Below are positions 10,241-20,340 of a stretch of 64,000 nucleotides of DNA, piece by piece (position 1 is the stretch's first letter; each line of letters opens with the position of its first letter). Source of the DNA: Hermatobates lingyangjiaoensis (lineage: Eukaryota > Arthropoda > Insecta > Hemiptera > Hermatobatidae); assembly GCA_026182355.1 (NCBI GenBank), contig JAPFBL010000104.1, forward strand, positions 3,837,501-3,901,500, written 5' to 3'. The notes below the pieces were generated by a model. It made no database searches. It was not told where the DNA came from and saw nothing but the letters and a program-made list of their open reading frames with translations. The position numbers and the translations under genes are program-made.

Positions 10241-10434
10241 TTCACAAAAAGAACATACAGAAATAAAAAGAAACTCACTACTATATTTTGATGGCCTCGT
10301 CATCAGGAAGTTAGGTGTGAATATAGTTGTTGCCAGTCTTCGGAGCGATTCAAATCTATCTTCCTGATGAAAGGCCATAGAAATGTAGTAGTGTTTTATT
10401 TCTGTTGTATTTCCATGTGTTCTTTTTGTGAATT
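10241..10434. mobile_element. PLE-B inverted dimer (miniature)
   Basis: Left arm (minus, 10241-10310) and right arm (plus, 10322-10434) are both the last 70-110 bp of PLE-B, ending in TTCACAAAAAGAACA. Each arm has a CTGATGA..GGCCAT hammerhead-like core. No coding sequence remains. Confidence 0.7.
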
Positions 10435-12696
10435 AGTTTATACCTATATGGACTAATTTGTAATACGGCTAGTGTGTGGTGCTTAACTTCTCTACCTATT
10501 GTCTTTTCTAGTAATCACCAGAGTTACTATCAAACACTAATATAAAACTCCTAAATTATATAATAAGTTGTCATTTTCATCCTATAAATATTCCAGTATA
10601 ATTTAATCAAATTTTAACTTCCCCCGACTCTGAGGGCTGTAGAATTCAAAGACCTTCTAATAAAATTATTTATTTCGCTTTGGGAGCGGAGCTCTATTAC
10701 ACAGACAGGTCTAATTTAGGACAACTTGCTAGCCCTTCCAGCTATACACCTGCTGCTTCTTTGAACCCACTAAATTATTTCCCTTTAAACATTATTATTC
10801 GTCTCTTTTTTATTCTACAAGAAAATTAATTTTTCAACTGGAACTACTTCCTTAAGTTCATATTTAAATACATCAACTATTTCTAAGTAACAAAGTTTTA
10901 TTATTTACATTTTTAACTTTAGAACCATTACGTATATTAAATAAGAAATCTAAATGAATAACACTTTTAATTGATGTTATTAAACTATAATGTGAATTAA
11001 TTATAATGAATGATTTTATGAAGGTTATTGCATGAAGGATTATCAGGCTTTGCTAAGTTTACTGTGATACAATTTATATTTCTATCAACAAATTTCCTGT
11101 CTGAAATATCAAAGTAAATATTTTTAAAAATACTTGCAATTTCTTTCATTAATTAATTAAGGGCCATTAAATAATTTTAGACATTTTAAACAAATCAAAT
11201 ACCAACTCAAAGCAGGTTGTAATATAGAGTTGTTGAAATGCAAATTGTTTATATGTTTCAAATTTTGAAATGGCATCCAAGTTTCGTGCCTTTGCTATTC
11301 TACTTTAAGGTAGGGATCAGTACTTAAATATAGCTGTCTGATATTAATGGAAGTCTACACTTTAACATGAATATGGTAATTATGAAGGTCAGGCTTGCAG
11401 GATATTTTTGGTATTACTATTTTATTCAGTTTTGATGTTACCTGATAATCCTAACAAGTACATGAGAAACAAGGAAGGTCACAAAAATTTGATATTGGCC
11501 AGCGTTTAATGTCATTTATGGATCAGTAAGTGTGTTTAGTTATTACACTTCTCTATCATAATAACCTAAAATAAAATTGGCACAATATAAAACATTTCAC
11601 ATAATTTGCAATAATTTCATAACTATGAGTATAATAATAATAATGATATACACATCAATAGATGGCTGACTCTAGACTCTTAGTACAACAAAAACTGACT
11701 CCCTGGAGGTCAGCTGCGACCACCCACCTAAAATAATCTTATTAGAAAATGTCAATAAATTTATGTTATAAATTTTACTCCAGTCTGTTTAGGAGTAATC
11801 TGCAGTTCATAAGAGTAGTGAACTATTTCATAAACTTAGGTAGAATAAGATGCCTTGGGTTATCAAGGATTCAAATATTATCAATTTACCCCGTATGCTT
11901 CTCTTTGGTTATGCATCTAAATTTTAATCTTCAAAAATTTATTGATCTTTCTTTTATATATAATAATAGTATTTTCTTTTATGCCACATAATTGGACAAC
12001 AAGTTTAAAATTAAAATAGCACAATCTATTATCACTTGTATACTTATAAGTTCCTGCAAATTGTAATTTTTGTATAAATTATCCCATATTTGGAGAGTAA
12101 CATATATAAAAAAATTATTTTGGAATCGTTTATTTTAATTTTTTTTTTTAAGTTATATAAAATGCTTTAAGCTGTCTAAGTTCCAAATGTGATTAAATTA
12201 TGGTGGATTTAGTCATTGAATTGCTACTGATATAGTAGCAATTTTTACAAAAAAAATACTTGAATAACGTACACGTCTATTTACTATCCTAAACTGGGAG
12301 TCTGGAAAAGCAGTTGCCACAGCATATAAGTGTTTACTTCATACGAGCAAGTAGAGTACTCTGCATGTATTTTACTGTGTACACTCAATACTGTTTGTTG
12401 GAGATAATGAAAAAACTTAATTAATTATTATAGGTCTGCAACAAATGTCACCTATTTTAACAGTTACATCGTCAACGATACAATATTGGTTAATATAAAC
12501 GACAGTTTATTGTAGTGTTCAAAACCAGGATTCATTCAGAAGTGACGAGGTGATCAAATCGATACTTCGAATTATTTAAACTTAATCATTCTTGTTCAAT
12601 CACAGAAATTATGTATTTTTTTATGAAAGTAGAGGAATTAGTCTGAGATTAAATATAACGGATATGCTTATTTCAAATATTTATATATATATATAT
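10435..12696. other. AT-rich DNA without recognisable genes
   Basis: No supported feature. The open frame near 11749 is hydrophobic and low complexity, as expected from AT-rich DNA. Confidence 0.55.
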
Positions 12697-12726
12697 GATT
12701 AAACCACAATAAGAATGGGAAAACAA

Positions 12727-12769
12727 GACTAAGATCTTTCAACCGTAACAAGCGGTCTTCGTCAGAGTC
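12727..12769 (-). ncRNA. PLE-A hammerhead ribozyme
   Basis: All stems, core and predicted cleavage position as in the 5910-5952 copy, with no substitutions. Confidence 0.7.
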
Positions 12770-12873
12770 AAAAACCCAACTGAACACTAGATGCAGAAAA
12801 CATCTGGTGAGGAGTTGAGAAGAGTGGGAGGGAAGAGTGGTATTTTAAAATTTTATTATCAAATTCTATAGTT

Positions 12874-13341
12874 TTGCCATACCACGAATCATTGGACCCC
12901 TTTCCAAGATTAGCCAAACAACTTGATTTTAATATAGTGTTTTCTAATCGTAATAATGTGGGTAATATGTTAATAAAAAACTCTCCAAGCGAATTGGAGT
13001 CCGCTGGTATTTATAAAATTCCGTGCAAAAATTACCATAAAATCTATATTGGTCAAACTGGTAAATCATTAAAGACACGTGTAAAACAACACCAATGTAA
13101 CGTAAGTAGACAGGAAAAAAGTAGTGCCTTATTCTTGCATATAAAAAATGAAAATCATCATATTGATTGGACAGGAGCTAAATTTATTACCTATGAAAAA
13201 TCAATGTTGTTAAGAAATATTATTGAATCGTCTCTAATTAAATTTAATAGATCTAATATTATAAACATTAGTAACGGTCTCTTCAAACTGGATACTTTCG
13301 TCACGAGGGCAATAGCCTCTTCAAAGAGGGTTGACAGCTAG
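12874..13341 (+). pseudogene. PLE-A C-terminal region with GIY-YIG endonuclease, 5'-truncated
   Basis: A 155-codon open frame for the end of a Penelope-like polyprotein. The upstream reverse transcriptase is missing and there is no ATG at the start, so the frame enters from the truncation. Residues 1-40 resemble the linker after the RT (PYHESLDPFPRLAKQL, then IVFSN). The endonuclease follows: GIYKIPC at 45-51, YIG at 58-60, the catalytic Arg in KTRVKQH near 69, and the catalytic Glu in NIIESS near 118. PLE endonucleases normally carry a zinc-binding CxxC just before YIG. Here it reads CKNY, so the second Cys is lost. In life the domain nicks target DNA for target-primed reverse transcription. 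This copy is non-autonomous. Confidence 0.82.
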
Positions 13342-13510
13342 CGGATAGTTTTTTACTTTTTCTTACTGTACTCCTTTGTTTCCCCAAACATCCCTTTCTG
13401 GACATTAGTCCTTTCCTGTGCTTTCACCCTTTTAAAATACCACTCTTCCCTCCCACTCTTCTCAACTCCTCACCAGATGTTTTCTGCATCTAGTGTTCAG
13501 TTGGGTTTTT

Positions 13511-13553
13511 GACTCTGACGAAGACCGCTTGTTACGGTTGAAAGATCTTAGTC
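13511..13553 (+). ncRNA. PLE-A hammerhead ribozyme, main copy
   Basis: Lies about 170 bp downstream of the stop codon of the GIY-YIG frame, in the 3' UTR. Sequence and fold are the same as at 6690-6732. Confidence 0.7.
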
Positions 13554-13647
13554 TTGTTTTCCCATTCTTTTTGTGGTTTAATCATTTATTGTTGTTTCAC
13601 GTGTTTATGTGAAATCTTTTTATATATATATATAAAGTTCTTGAGTT

Positions 13648-13802
13648 TCACACATTGGGTTCTTGAGGATTTTGGTCATAAAACATACAACTACCGATTA
13701 CAAGCCGACGTTTCATCAAAATTTGTTTGGCAAAACGTCGGCTTATAATTAGCAGTTGTATGTTTTATGACCAAAATCCTCAAGAACCCCTTGTGTGAAT
13801 TT
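13648..13802. mobile_element. H-family inverted dimer truncated inside its ribozyme
   Basis: Two arms of about 70 bp (13648-13713 minus, 13732-13802 plus). Both share TTTTATGACCAAAATCCT, and the inner end of each is AAACGTCGGC. GAAACGTC is the GAAA, stem III and cleavage-site part of a hammerhead, so both arms begin within the ribozyme core and keep only the sequence 3' of it. The spacer is about 18 bp. The element starts right after the TA tract that closes the PLE-A copy. Confidence 0.55.
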
Positions 13803-13984
13803 GAAATATCAGTGGTCGAGAAGCTATATCAATATGTTCATGAGTTTGTTAGTTTGATTACTTTTTTATTTGTTCACCAATTTTCCGTGGAGATAGAGAC
13901 CTGAAATTATTAAAACCATTAGTTTTGTTGTGATTGGCTTTGTTGTGGTGGTATTACATAACAACCAATCGTATTAGGGGGTCA

Positions 13985-14035
13985 GGGTAGCCCAGTGGCC
14001 CAGTGGCCTGCATACTCGCCTCGACTTTGTACAAT
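13985..14035 (+). repeat. tRNA-like SINE head fragment
   Basis: TAGCCCAGTGG at 13988-13998 matches the RNA polymerase III A box, followed by GCATACTCGCCTCGAC, which resembles a tRNA D-arm and anticodon region. CCCAGTGG is duplicated. No B box follows, and a related piece (GTCAGGGTAGCC) recurs near 14065. It is a truncated SINE-like relic at best. Confidence 0.3.
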
Positions 14036-14420
14036 CTTATTTAATAATATTTCTCATTAAGGAGTCAGGGTAGCCTATAGTGTAATAAACTGTTACACTG
14101 CAGATTGAAATAAATAATTTTAGAAACAAACTTGAACAAACTTCCTGATAAAATACGAATGTTCTAAGTTAATATTATAACAAAAAATTAATGTTATTTT
14201 GTGATGGTTAAATAAATTGAATATTTCAATTTACAAGATTTCTTTGTTTTAATTATATTTGATTGTTTATATAACTTTAATTGATATTTTATTTATTTAT
14301 GTCATAAAATAAATTATTTCTTTTTGTACTTTTAAATTATTTTTATTTTGCTAAATACTAACTGTATATATATATATATGGATTAATTTACCACAATGAA
14401 AACAATTTTTTAAAAACAAT

Positions 14421-14456
14421 GCTCTAAGGCCTTTCGTTAATACATCTTCGGAGAGC
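14421..14456 (-). ncRNA. PLE-C hammerhead-like motif, left arm
   Basis: Mirror of 15939-15974, with the same core substitution. Confidence 0.5.
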
Positions 14457-14485
14457 AAGTGAACTAAAAAAACAATAAATACTTG

Positions 14486-15184
14486 CTAACTTGGCTGATT
14501 GAAATTTCCAGAATTGATGGCAACCCTGAATGTGTTTAATGATGAAGTCTTCATCTGTCTAATTATCCCGTTAATCAAAACTTCATCTAATTTGTAGAGT
14601 CCTAGGCTATTGTTCATTAATTTCTCATAAAAGTTCTTTATGAGTGCACTTTCTACGATATTTCTTCTTCTTTCTGAAGACACATATATTAATTCATTTG
14701 CTTCATCCCAGTTAATCACATGATTACTGTCTCTTATGTGAATGAACAAGGCACTCTTTTCGTCCTCTCTTCTGATGGAGTATTTGTGCTGTTTTATCCT
14801 TGTAAGAAGACCTTTGCTCGTCTGTCCAATGTAAGACATTTCACAGTCAGTACATGGTATCCTGTATACACAACAGTCCTTTCTTTTTGGCTTATTGTTA
14901 ACAAGTCTGTTAAACAAGTTACCATCATTACTGAACACAACAGAAACGTCCAATCTTTTCATAAATGAAGGCATATCTTTCAAACAAGGACTGTATGGAA
15001 TGACTAACAAATTCCTTCTTGTGAACTGTTCTTCATTTTTTAATATCATGGATTGTTTCACCTTTTTTATGATATTGTCGATTAACCTTTTTGGATACAT
15101 TAAAGAATCTGCAATTTTGTAAATATTTTTGATTTCTTCATCTAAAAATTCCTCACTGCAAATTTTGAAAGCTCTTAAGAACAT
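14486..15184 (-). CDS. PLE-C C-terminal protein with intact GIY-YIG endonuclease
   Basis: A 232-codon open frame starting at ATG 15184, eleven bases from the palindrome centre. It is the tail of a Penelope-like polyprotein; the reverse transcriptase is missing. Residues 1-100 are the post-RT linker (YPKRLIDNIIKKVKQS, LLVIPYSPCLKDMPSFM). The endonuclease begins at CVYRIPC (105-111) with CTDC (111-114) as zinc-ligand pair, YIG at 118-120, the catalytic Arg in LTRIKQH (129), His residues in FIHIRDSNH, and the catalytic Glu in NIVESA (178). All expected residues are present, so this is the best-preserved endonuclease domain here. An independent gene is unlikely: the frame simply opens at the truncation. 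It may be recent. Confidence 0.75.
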   Translation of the reverse strand: MFLRAFKICSEEFLDEEIKNIYKIADSLMYPKRLIDNIIKKVKQSMILKNEEQFTRRNLLVIPYSPCLKDMPSFMKRLDVSVVFSNDGNLFNRLVNNKPKRKDCCVYRIPCTDCEMSYIGQTSKGLLTRIKQHKYSIRREDEKSALFIHIRDSNHVINWDEANELIYVSSERRRNIVESALIKNFYEKLMNNSLGLYKLDEVLINGIIRQMKTSSLNTFRVAINSGNFNQPS

Positions 15185-15211
15185 GCTACTAAAAACTGAC
15201 TTTTTAGTAGC

Positions 15212-15909
15212 ATGTTCTTAAGAGCTTTCAAAATTTGCAGTGAGGAATTTTTAGATGAAGAAATCAAAAATATTTACAAAATTGCAGATTTTTAATGTAT
15301 CCAAAAAGGTTAATCGACAATATCATAAAAAAGGTGAAACAATCCATGATATTAAAAAATGAAGAACAGTTCACAAGAAGGAATTTGTTAGTCATTCCAT
15401 ACAGTCCTTGTTTGAAAGATATGCCTTCATTTATGAAAAGATTGGACGTTTCTGTTGTGTTCAGTAATGATGGTAACTTGTTTAACAGACTTGTTAACAA
15501 TAAGCCAAAAAGAAAGGACTGTTGTGTATACAGGATACCATGTACTGACTGTGAAATGTCTTACATTGGACAGACGAGCAAAGGTCTTCTTACAAGGATA
15601 AAACAGCACAAATACTCCATCAGAAGAGAGGACGAAAAGAGTGCCTTGTTCATTCACATAAGAGACAGTAATCATGTGATTAACTGGGATGAAGCAAATG
15701 AATTAATATATGTGTCTTCAGAAAGAAGAAGAAATATCGTAGAAAGTGCACTCATAAAGAACTTTTATGAGAAATTAATGAACAATAGCCTAGGACTCTA
15801 CAAATTAGATGAAGTTTTGATTAACGGGATAATTAGACAGATGAAGACTTCATCATTAAACACATTCAGGGTTGCCATCAATTCTGGAAATTTCAATCAG
15901 CCAAGTTAG
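15212..15909 (+). pseudogene. PLE-C GIY-YIG copy, right arm, frameshifted
   Basis: Mirror copy of 14486-15184. A single missing C near 15293 (GATTTTTAATG against GATTCTTTAATG) creates an early stop. The remaining 204 codons from 15295 are identical in protein to the left arm, including YIG, Arg and Glu. Confidence 0.8.
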
Positions 15910-15938
15910 CAAGTATTTATTGTTTTTTTAGTTCACTT

Positions 15939-15974
15939 GCTCTCCGAAGATGTATTAACGAAAGGCCTTAGAGC
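15939..15974 (+). ncRNA. PLE-C hammerhead-like motif, right arm
   Basis: Stem I GCTCT (15939-15943) pairs perfectly with AGAGC (15970-15974). The core reads CCGAAGA instead of CTGANGA, a substitution at position 4. One extra T precedes a weak stem II (GT..AC), then GAAA, stem III AG with CT around GC, and T before the predicted cut after 15969. Architecture is conserved, but catalysis is doubtful. Confidence 0.5.
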
Positions 15975-16017
15975 ATTGTTTTTAAAAAATTGTTTTCATT
16001 GTGGTAAATTAATCCAT

Positions 16018-17593
16018 CTATTATATCAAGTGTTATTTTGATTATTATTCATATATATATATATATATATCTTGAATCATGTTAAGAATACTATATCAAA
16101 AGTTTGGGCTATATAATAATCTGTTTTCGTGCCTTAATAACAAGAAACAACAATTAAAATTATCCTTGTCAATCATGTTCAGTGAATTAATTTCAATACC
16201 TATTGTTATAATTTCTGAGTGACGCAAAGGGTCACAAGTGGTCTAGTGCATTATAAAATGAATAAACTCATAATGAATGATTTGTTTTGCAAAACCTAAA
16301 TAGTTCTTTTAACAATGTAGTTGTGCAAATCAATAATACATTTTTAAAAAAAAAAGAATATGCTAAAAATGATATAACGTTGGCAAATTATAAAGGCATT
16401 CAAGCATTATTTTATGTAGTAAAATGAAAGAAAGGATTAAGAAAGGAAGGCATTTTGTCAAGTGGGTGGAAAGTGACAAATTGAAGAAGGGGCGGGAAGG
16501 GAATCAACGTCAAATCAGAAAGTTGGTGTAGCGAGAGGAGAAGATGGGGTTGTACGGCTCAAAACTGCTTGCCAACATACGCTGTATAAATACAATTTGC
16601 CAACATAAATCTATTTGAGGGAGAGCAGCCGCAGGCTACTGGGACCAAGGCGGCTTTGCGTCAGTCATCTTCAAGTCACCTCTCAATCGAAACATCTTTG
16701 TGTTTATCTTTTCCTTCCTTCAAAACTAACCCCTACCTGTCGTTTGGTTTTGCCTCAATAATGCTTCTCTTAATTGAACTAGAAAAATTACTGAATATAA
16801 TTAGTATAATGTTTAAAGAGGCAGATCTAATACACAATTGTCTCCATTGTATTCTCCTCTCCTAAAAGCTGTAACTGATTGATAATTATTATAACCTTTT
16901 TAAATTCGTAAATATCAGCATAAAAATTCTGAAGTGACTTATAATGAATTTAATATAAGTACTAATATAACTCAATGGTAATCCATTCAATTTTGGATTT
17001 ATTTTAATATAGCCATTGAGTAGACGTATTTACTAAACCCTGTTGTAAGAGAACTATCAAACACAGAAATAATCAGATTAAGTTTAAGTGCTAATATAGA
17101 AACTTTCTGTATATTTTCCAATAATTAGATAGCAGTTTTTTTTAAAAATCAAAGTAGCTATTTATTCCTAGGACCATTTGAAAAATTTAGTTCCACTTAA
17201 TGATTTACAACGTCCGAAATTGTTGGGCGGCTATAATACCAATTCACGAGATAACAAGCACTTTTATAATAACATAATGTTTTTAAGTCTTTTAGGGATT
17301 GAAACTATATAATTTTTTGAATGTTTGATTTAACAAATCAACAATAGATATATCTGGTCAACATAAGCCAATGATAACTAAATAAGAGTTCAGAGGATTT
17401 CAAAAGGTGTAAATTCATATAACTTTGACAATATATTTTCAGTACTATACCCTATAGTAGCAACGAAAATATTTGTATGGGAATCTTAAGTAATCAATAA
17501 CCATCCATTATACTGATTTGCTTAAAAAAGATTTCTTATAGCATCATTGCACTCCACACAATACTTATGAAAAACTTATACTTCAGGTTAGAA
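16018..17593. other. Mostly featureless; TA tract and a GC-richer island
   Basis: A (TA)n tract at 16050-16070. The island at about 16440-16690 is treated separately. The rest is AT-rich with no supported gene. Confidence 0.5.
16489..16591 (+). promoter_or_regulatory. Possible Pol II promoter-like island
   Basis: GGGGCGGG (GC box-like) at 16489-16496 and TATAAATA at 16584-16591 lie in a local GC-richer stretch that continues to about 16690. No clear exon follows; the open frame at 16656 lacks an ATG start and any domain. Could be coincidence or an element terminus. Confidence 0.2.
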
Positions 17594-17803
17594 GCATATA
17601 TATTATAGACACTACTGAAACATTATATTCATAGCATATATATTATAGACACTACTGAAACATTATATTCATAGCATATATATTATAGACACTACTGAAA
17701 CATTATATTCATAGCATATATATTATAGACACTACTGAAACATTATATTCATAGCATATATATTATAGACACTACTGAAACATTATATTCATAGCATATA
17801 TAT
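17594..17803. repeat. 40-bp minisatellite, five perfect copies
   Basis: The unit begins GCATATATATTATAGACAC and ends CATTATATTCATA. Copies start at 17594, 17634, 17674, 17714 and 17754, followed by a 10-bp partial copy. All full copies are identical. Confidence 0.95.
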
Positions 17804-18420
17804 TTAAACACTCAAAATATATTTTAATAGTTATGTAAAACTTGCAATATTATATACAGAAAAATCTAACATTTTATAGTTACTATTGGTATGATTAAAC
17901 TAATAGCCTTCATATAAGTACTTCATAATGGTTATAACAATAAGTTATATTTACTCAAAATCAAGAATGAGAATACTTTGAAAAATATAGACTTTAATTA
18001 AGTATATATAATTTAGGTTTTAAGTATTCCTGTCATTATTTTTTATAATTACAAGCCGTAATAAATAACAGTAACCAGTGCTTCTTATAAATTAAAAGGT
18101 AGAAGTAAATGTTCTTTTAAATAATAGTGTGAGACATATTGGTTGTGATTTTGTGTTCTTGGATAAAAATGGAACAGTAAGAGAAGATTGTCATTGGAGA
18201 TAAAATGCTTAACCTCTGTCATAACCTGACAATAGCCTATTGTGCCACGTAGCTCGCTTCACACGTGTGTTTTCTTCAGTTTCCAATTCAAAAATATGTT
18301 ACATGTCATAGTCAAAATAATGTTTTCTTCTAAACAGATAGTTGTTTAAAGCCTCTTCTAAATTGCGTTTTTTTTTTTAAATATTACGATAATTATATTC
18401 AAATGGTTATAAAAGAATAT
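17804..18420. other. AT-rich DNA, nothing supported
   Basis: No repeat, gene or RNA identified. Confidence 0.5.
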
Positions 18421-18455
18421 GGAGTGTCCTACACTCAACTTTGCTATAAATATAT
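18421..18455 (+). repeat. Partial start of the 1.6-kb repeat
   Basis: GGAGTGTCCTACACTC followed by AACTTTGCTATAAAT resembles the first bases of the copies at 18535 and 20341. A weaker relative lies near 40713 (GGTGTCCTACAACTTTGCT). Confidence 0.5.
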
Positions 18456-18534
18456 TAAATACAATAACAAACATGTTGAAATCAATTGAGTTTTATTTTT
18501 GTTTTAATGCAGCTATTGTACTGCATTAAAAAAA

Positions 18535-20175
18535 TCTGGAGTGGCCTACACTCTACTTTACTATAAGTAACTCAATGTCAAATTTCTTGAGTATATAAAA
18601 CATAACGTATCATTTAAGCATAACATAAATATCTAAATGGGATATAATTATTAGCATTGCATTCGTGAGTTAGTACAGATAGTGATTGAAGGACATATCA
18701 ATTTATAAGCTTATTTTTGTACATCACAAATAATTTATTATTTGCAAATAATTTCATTAGTATAACTACAGCAGTAATAACATTTTTGAAAAACCAATTT
18801 GAACATTTCTTGAAACGAAATATAATCCTACAAGAGAACATGGCTATTGTTCAAATAGCCAGTAGATTTCTTACATCGTTTACTTGACATCCTTCTACAT
18901 TGAATATTAATGTAAAATTTTCAAATTTGAAACAGTAAAATACCCTTTTTTTCTCTGAAAAACATCTTAAACAGCGAAGAAAATGTTGTTTTAAGGTGAT
19001 CTGTTAATTAAAGATGTACGATAAATATAGTTATTAATCTCTAAACGAAAGATTTATATTTTGAATTATCTTTTACATTTTTGGTTTTTAACAGAATTAT
19101 TATACTGGGAATTTTATGGCTTCTTAGTATTTAATAAGATAATTTTCCTTCCCCTTTGTCAAATAACATATATACGAATTTTTTTTTAATGAGTGTTATC
19201 ATTTACTTGCACAATATTATTCCTCTTACATCTCATATAATTCAATAAACAATTTAAACTGTTCCTTTATAAAATCAATTTTATCTCAGTGGATTCGCTC
19301 AAAAAATTTCTAAGTCAATGTAAACAATGTAAAAAAATACAACAAATTCGACAAGTATAGCAGGTGATCTCTTAGTCTAGGATAAACAAAGAGTTTTTAT
19401 ATCGTTATTGCTCTTTCCCGTAATTGAAACTTCATGATTTTTTTTTATTAATTGCTAACTTTTTGTTCCATTTTTGGTCAAATGTTCATTATTTTTTAAC
19501 GAGCCGTTTAGCGTCAAAAAATCATTTTCTGAAAACACAAATCGTACTGTAACGCCCCTTTAGCGAAAGTAATTTCAAAAAAAAATATCTCACCTCATTC
19601 GCCATATAATGTTCTATTTGTAGGCATAGTCTCATTCTTGTCCGTCAAACAGTATGGCTTGTATCGCTCTCACAAGGTTTGAGATTGAATTATAAGTCAA
19701 AATTTTTACATTTTATTGAAAAAAAAAAATTTCCTGTTGTCTTAAAATTCTGAATATATTTTTCGTTTGTTGCATTTGTGACTTCAAAGATAATGTCAAA
19801 ATTTCAAAACTCTAGGGTTATCAGTTTAGGAGAAATAAATGTTTTAAAAAAAACGGTTTTTGGCAAAAAAAGTAACTTTCCCATCATGCATAATTCTTCC
19901 CAAACCATAGGGATCTTCGTCTAAATAGGGCCCATTTTTTTGTAAAATATCAACTTGATCCATCAAAGATTCTGGACCGTAGTGTGGTAACAAGCAATGC
20001 TAACACACGCACCCACCCACGCACCCACCCACCCACCCACCCACCCACCCACACACACACAGACATCATCGTAAAAACGTCATAAAACGACTTCTGGGAC
20101 CTCAAAACATGTAATTCCGTCAAAATCTCGAGATCGAATTTTTTCACGATCACTATACTTTACTTATAGTAAAGT
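18535..20175 (+). repeat. 1.6-kb dispersed repeat, copy 1
   Basis: Begins TCTGGAGTGGCCTACACTC, then CTACTTTACTATAAGTAA, and ends ACTTTACTTATAGTAAAGT. The ends are related as inverted repeats around ACTTTACT. It holds a C-rich (CACC)n-type minisatellite near its right end and no recognisable transposase. It is likely a non-autonomous DNA transposon, but the family is unknown to me. Confidence 0.75.
20003..20062. repeat. CACC-type minisatellite in copy 1
   Basis: A run of CACC/CGCACC units followed by (CA)n. In reverse it reads as a low-complexity Gly/Trp/Val open frame, which is not a gene. Confidence 0.9.
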
Positions 20176-20340
20176 AATAAATCATTTTGTTACTGATCTA
20201 ACTCCCTCAAAAAAAAAACTATTCATTTTACCTTACTATCATTTTCCTATTTTCAAATTTCAGGACTATATATTCTATATTAAAATTAGTGATGCACCCC
20301 AAAACTTCGGTTATTTCATAGGTGCGCCCTGAAGTAAAAA
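20176..20340. other. Spacer between the two 1.6-kb copies
   Basis: 165 bp of unrelated AT-rich sequence. Bases just left of copy 2 (AAAAAT) also occur just right of it, a possible short target duplication. Confidence 0.4.

Larger units (their letters stand above)
12697..13620. mobile_element. PLE-A copy with inverted partial copy at its 5' end
   Basis: The right part (about 12851-13620, plus) is a PLE-A copy with the GIY-YIG frame, 3' UTR and terminus. The left part (12697-12850, minus) is only the last 154 bp. TA tracts flank both ends. The left terminus is the short form (TTTAATCAT) and the right is the long form with TTTCAC..GTGAAA. A partial inverted copy at one end is a known arrangement for Penelope elements. 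Confidence 0.85.
14378..16017. mobile_element. PLE-C near-perfect 1.64-kb palindrome
   Basis: The left arm 14378-15195 (818 bp, minus) and right arm 15201-16017 (817 bp, plus) are reverse complements around a 5-bp spacer, CTGAC. The only difference I find is a one-base deletion in the right arm near 15293. Each arm holds a GIY-YIG frame, 3' UTR and hammerhead-like terminus, 3' ends outward. A (TA)n tract abuts the left end. The outer ends read GGTAAATTAATCCAT. Confidence 0.9.

Noticed and set aside
17594..17803. CRISPR-like array
   Set aside because: The 40-bp units abut directly with no unique spacers, and the DNA is eukaryotic; it is a minisatellite.
19950..20153. Gly/Trp/Val-repeat protein frame (also 21751-21948)
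   Set aside because: It is the reverse translation of a CACC minisatellite inside a dispersed repeat.
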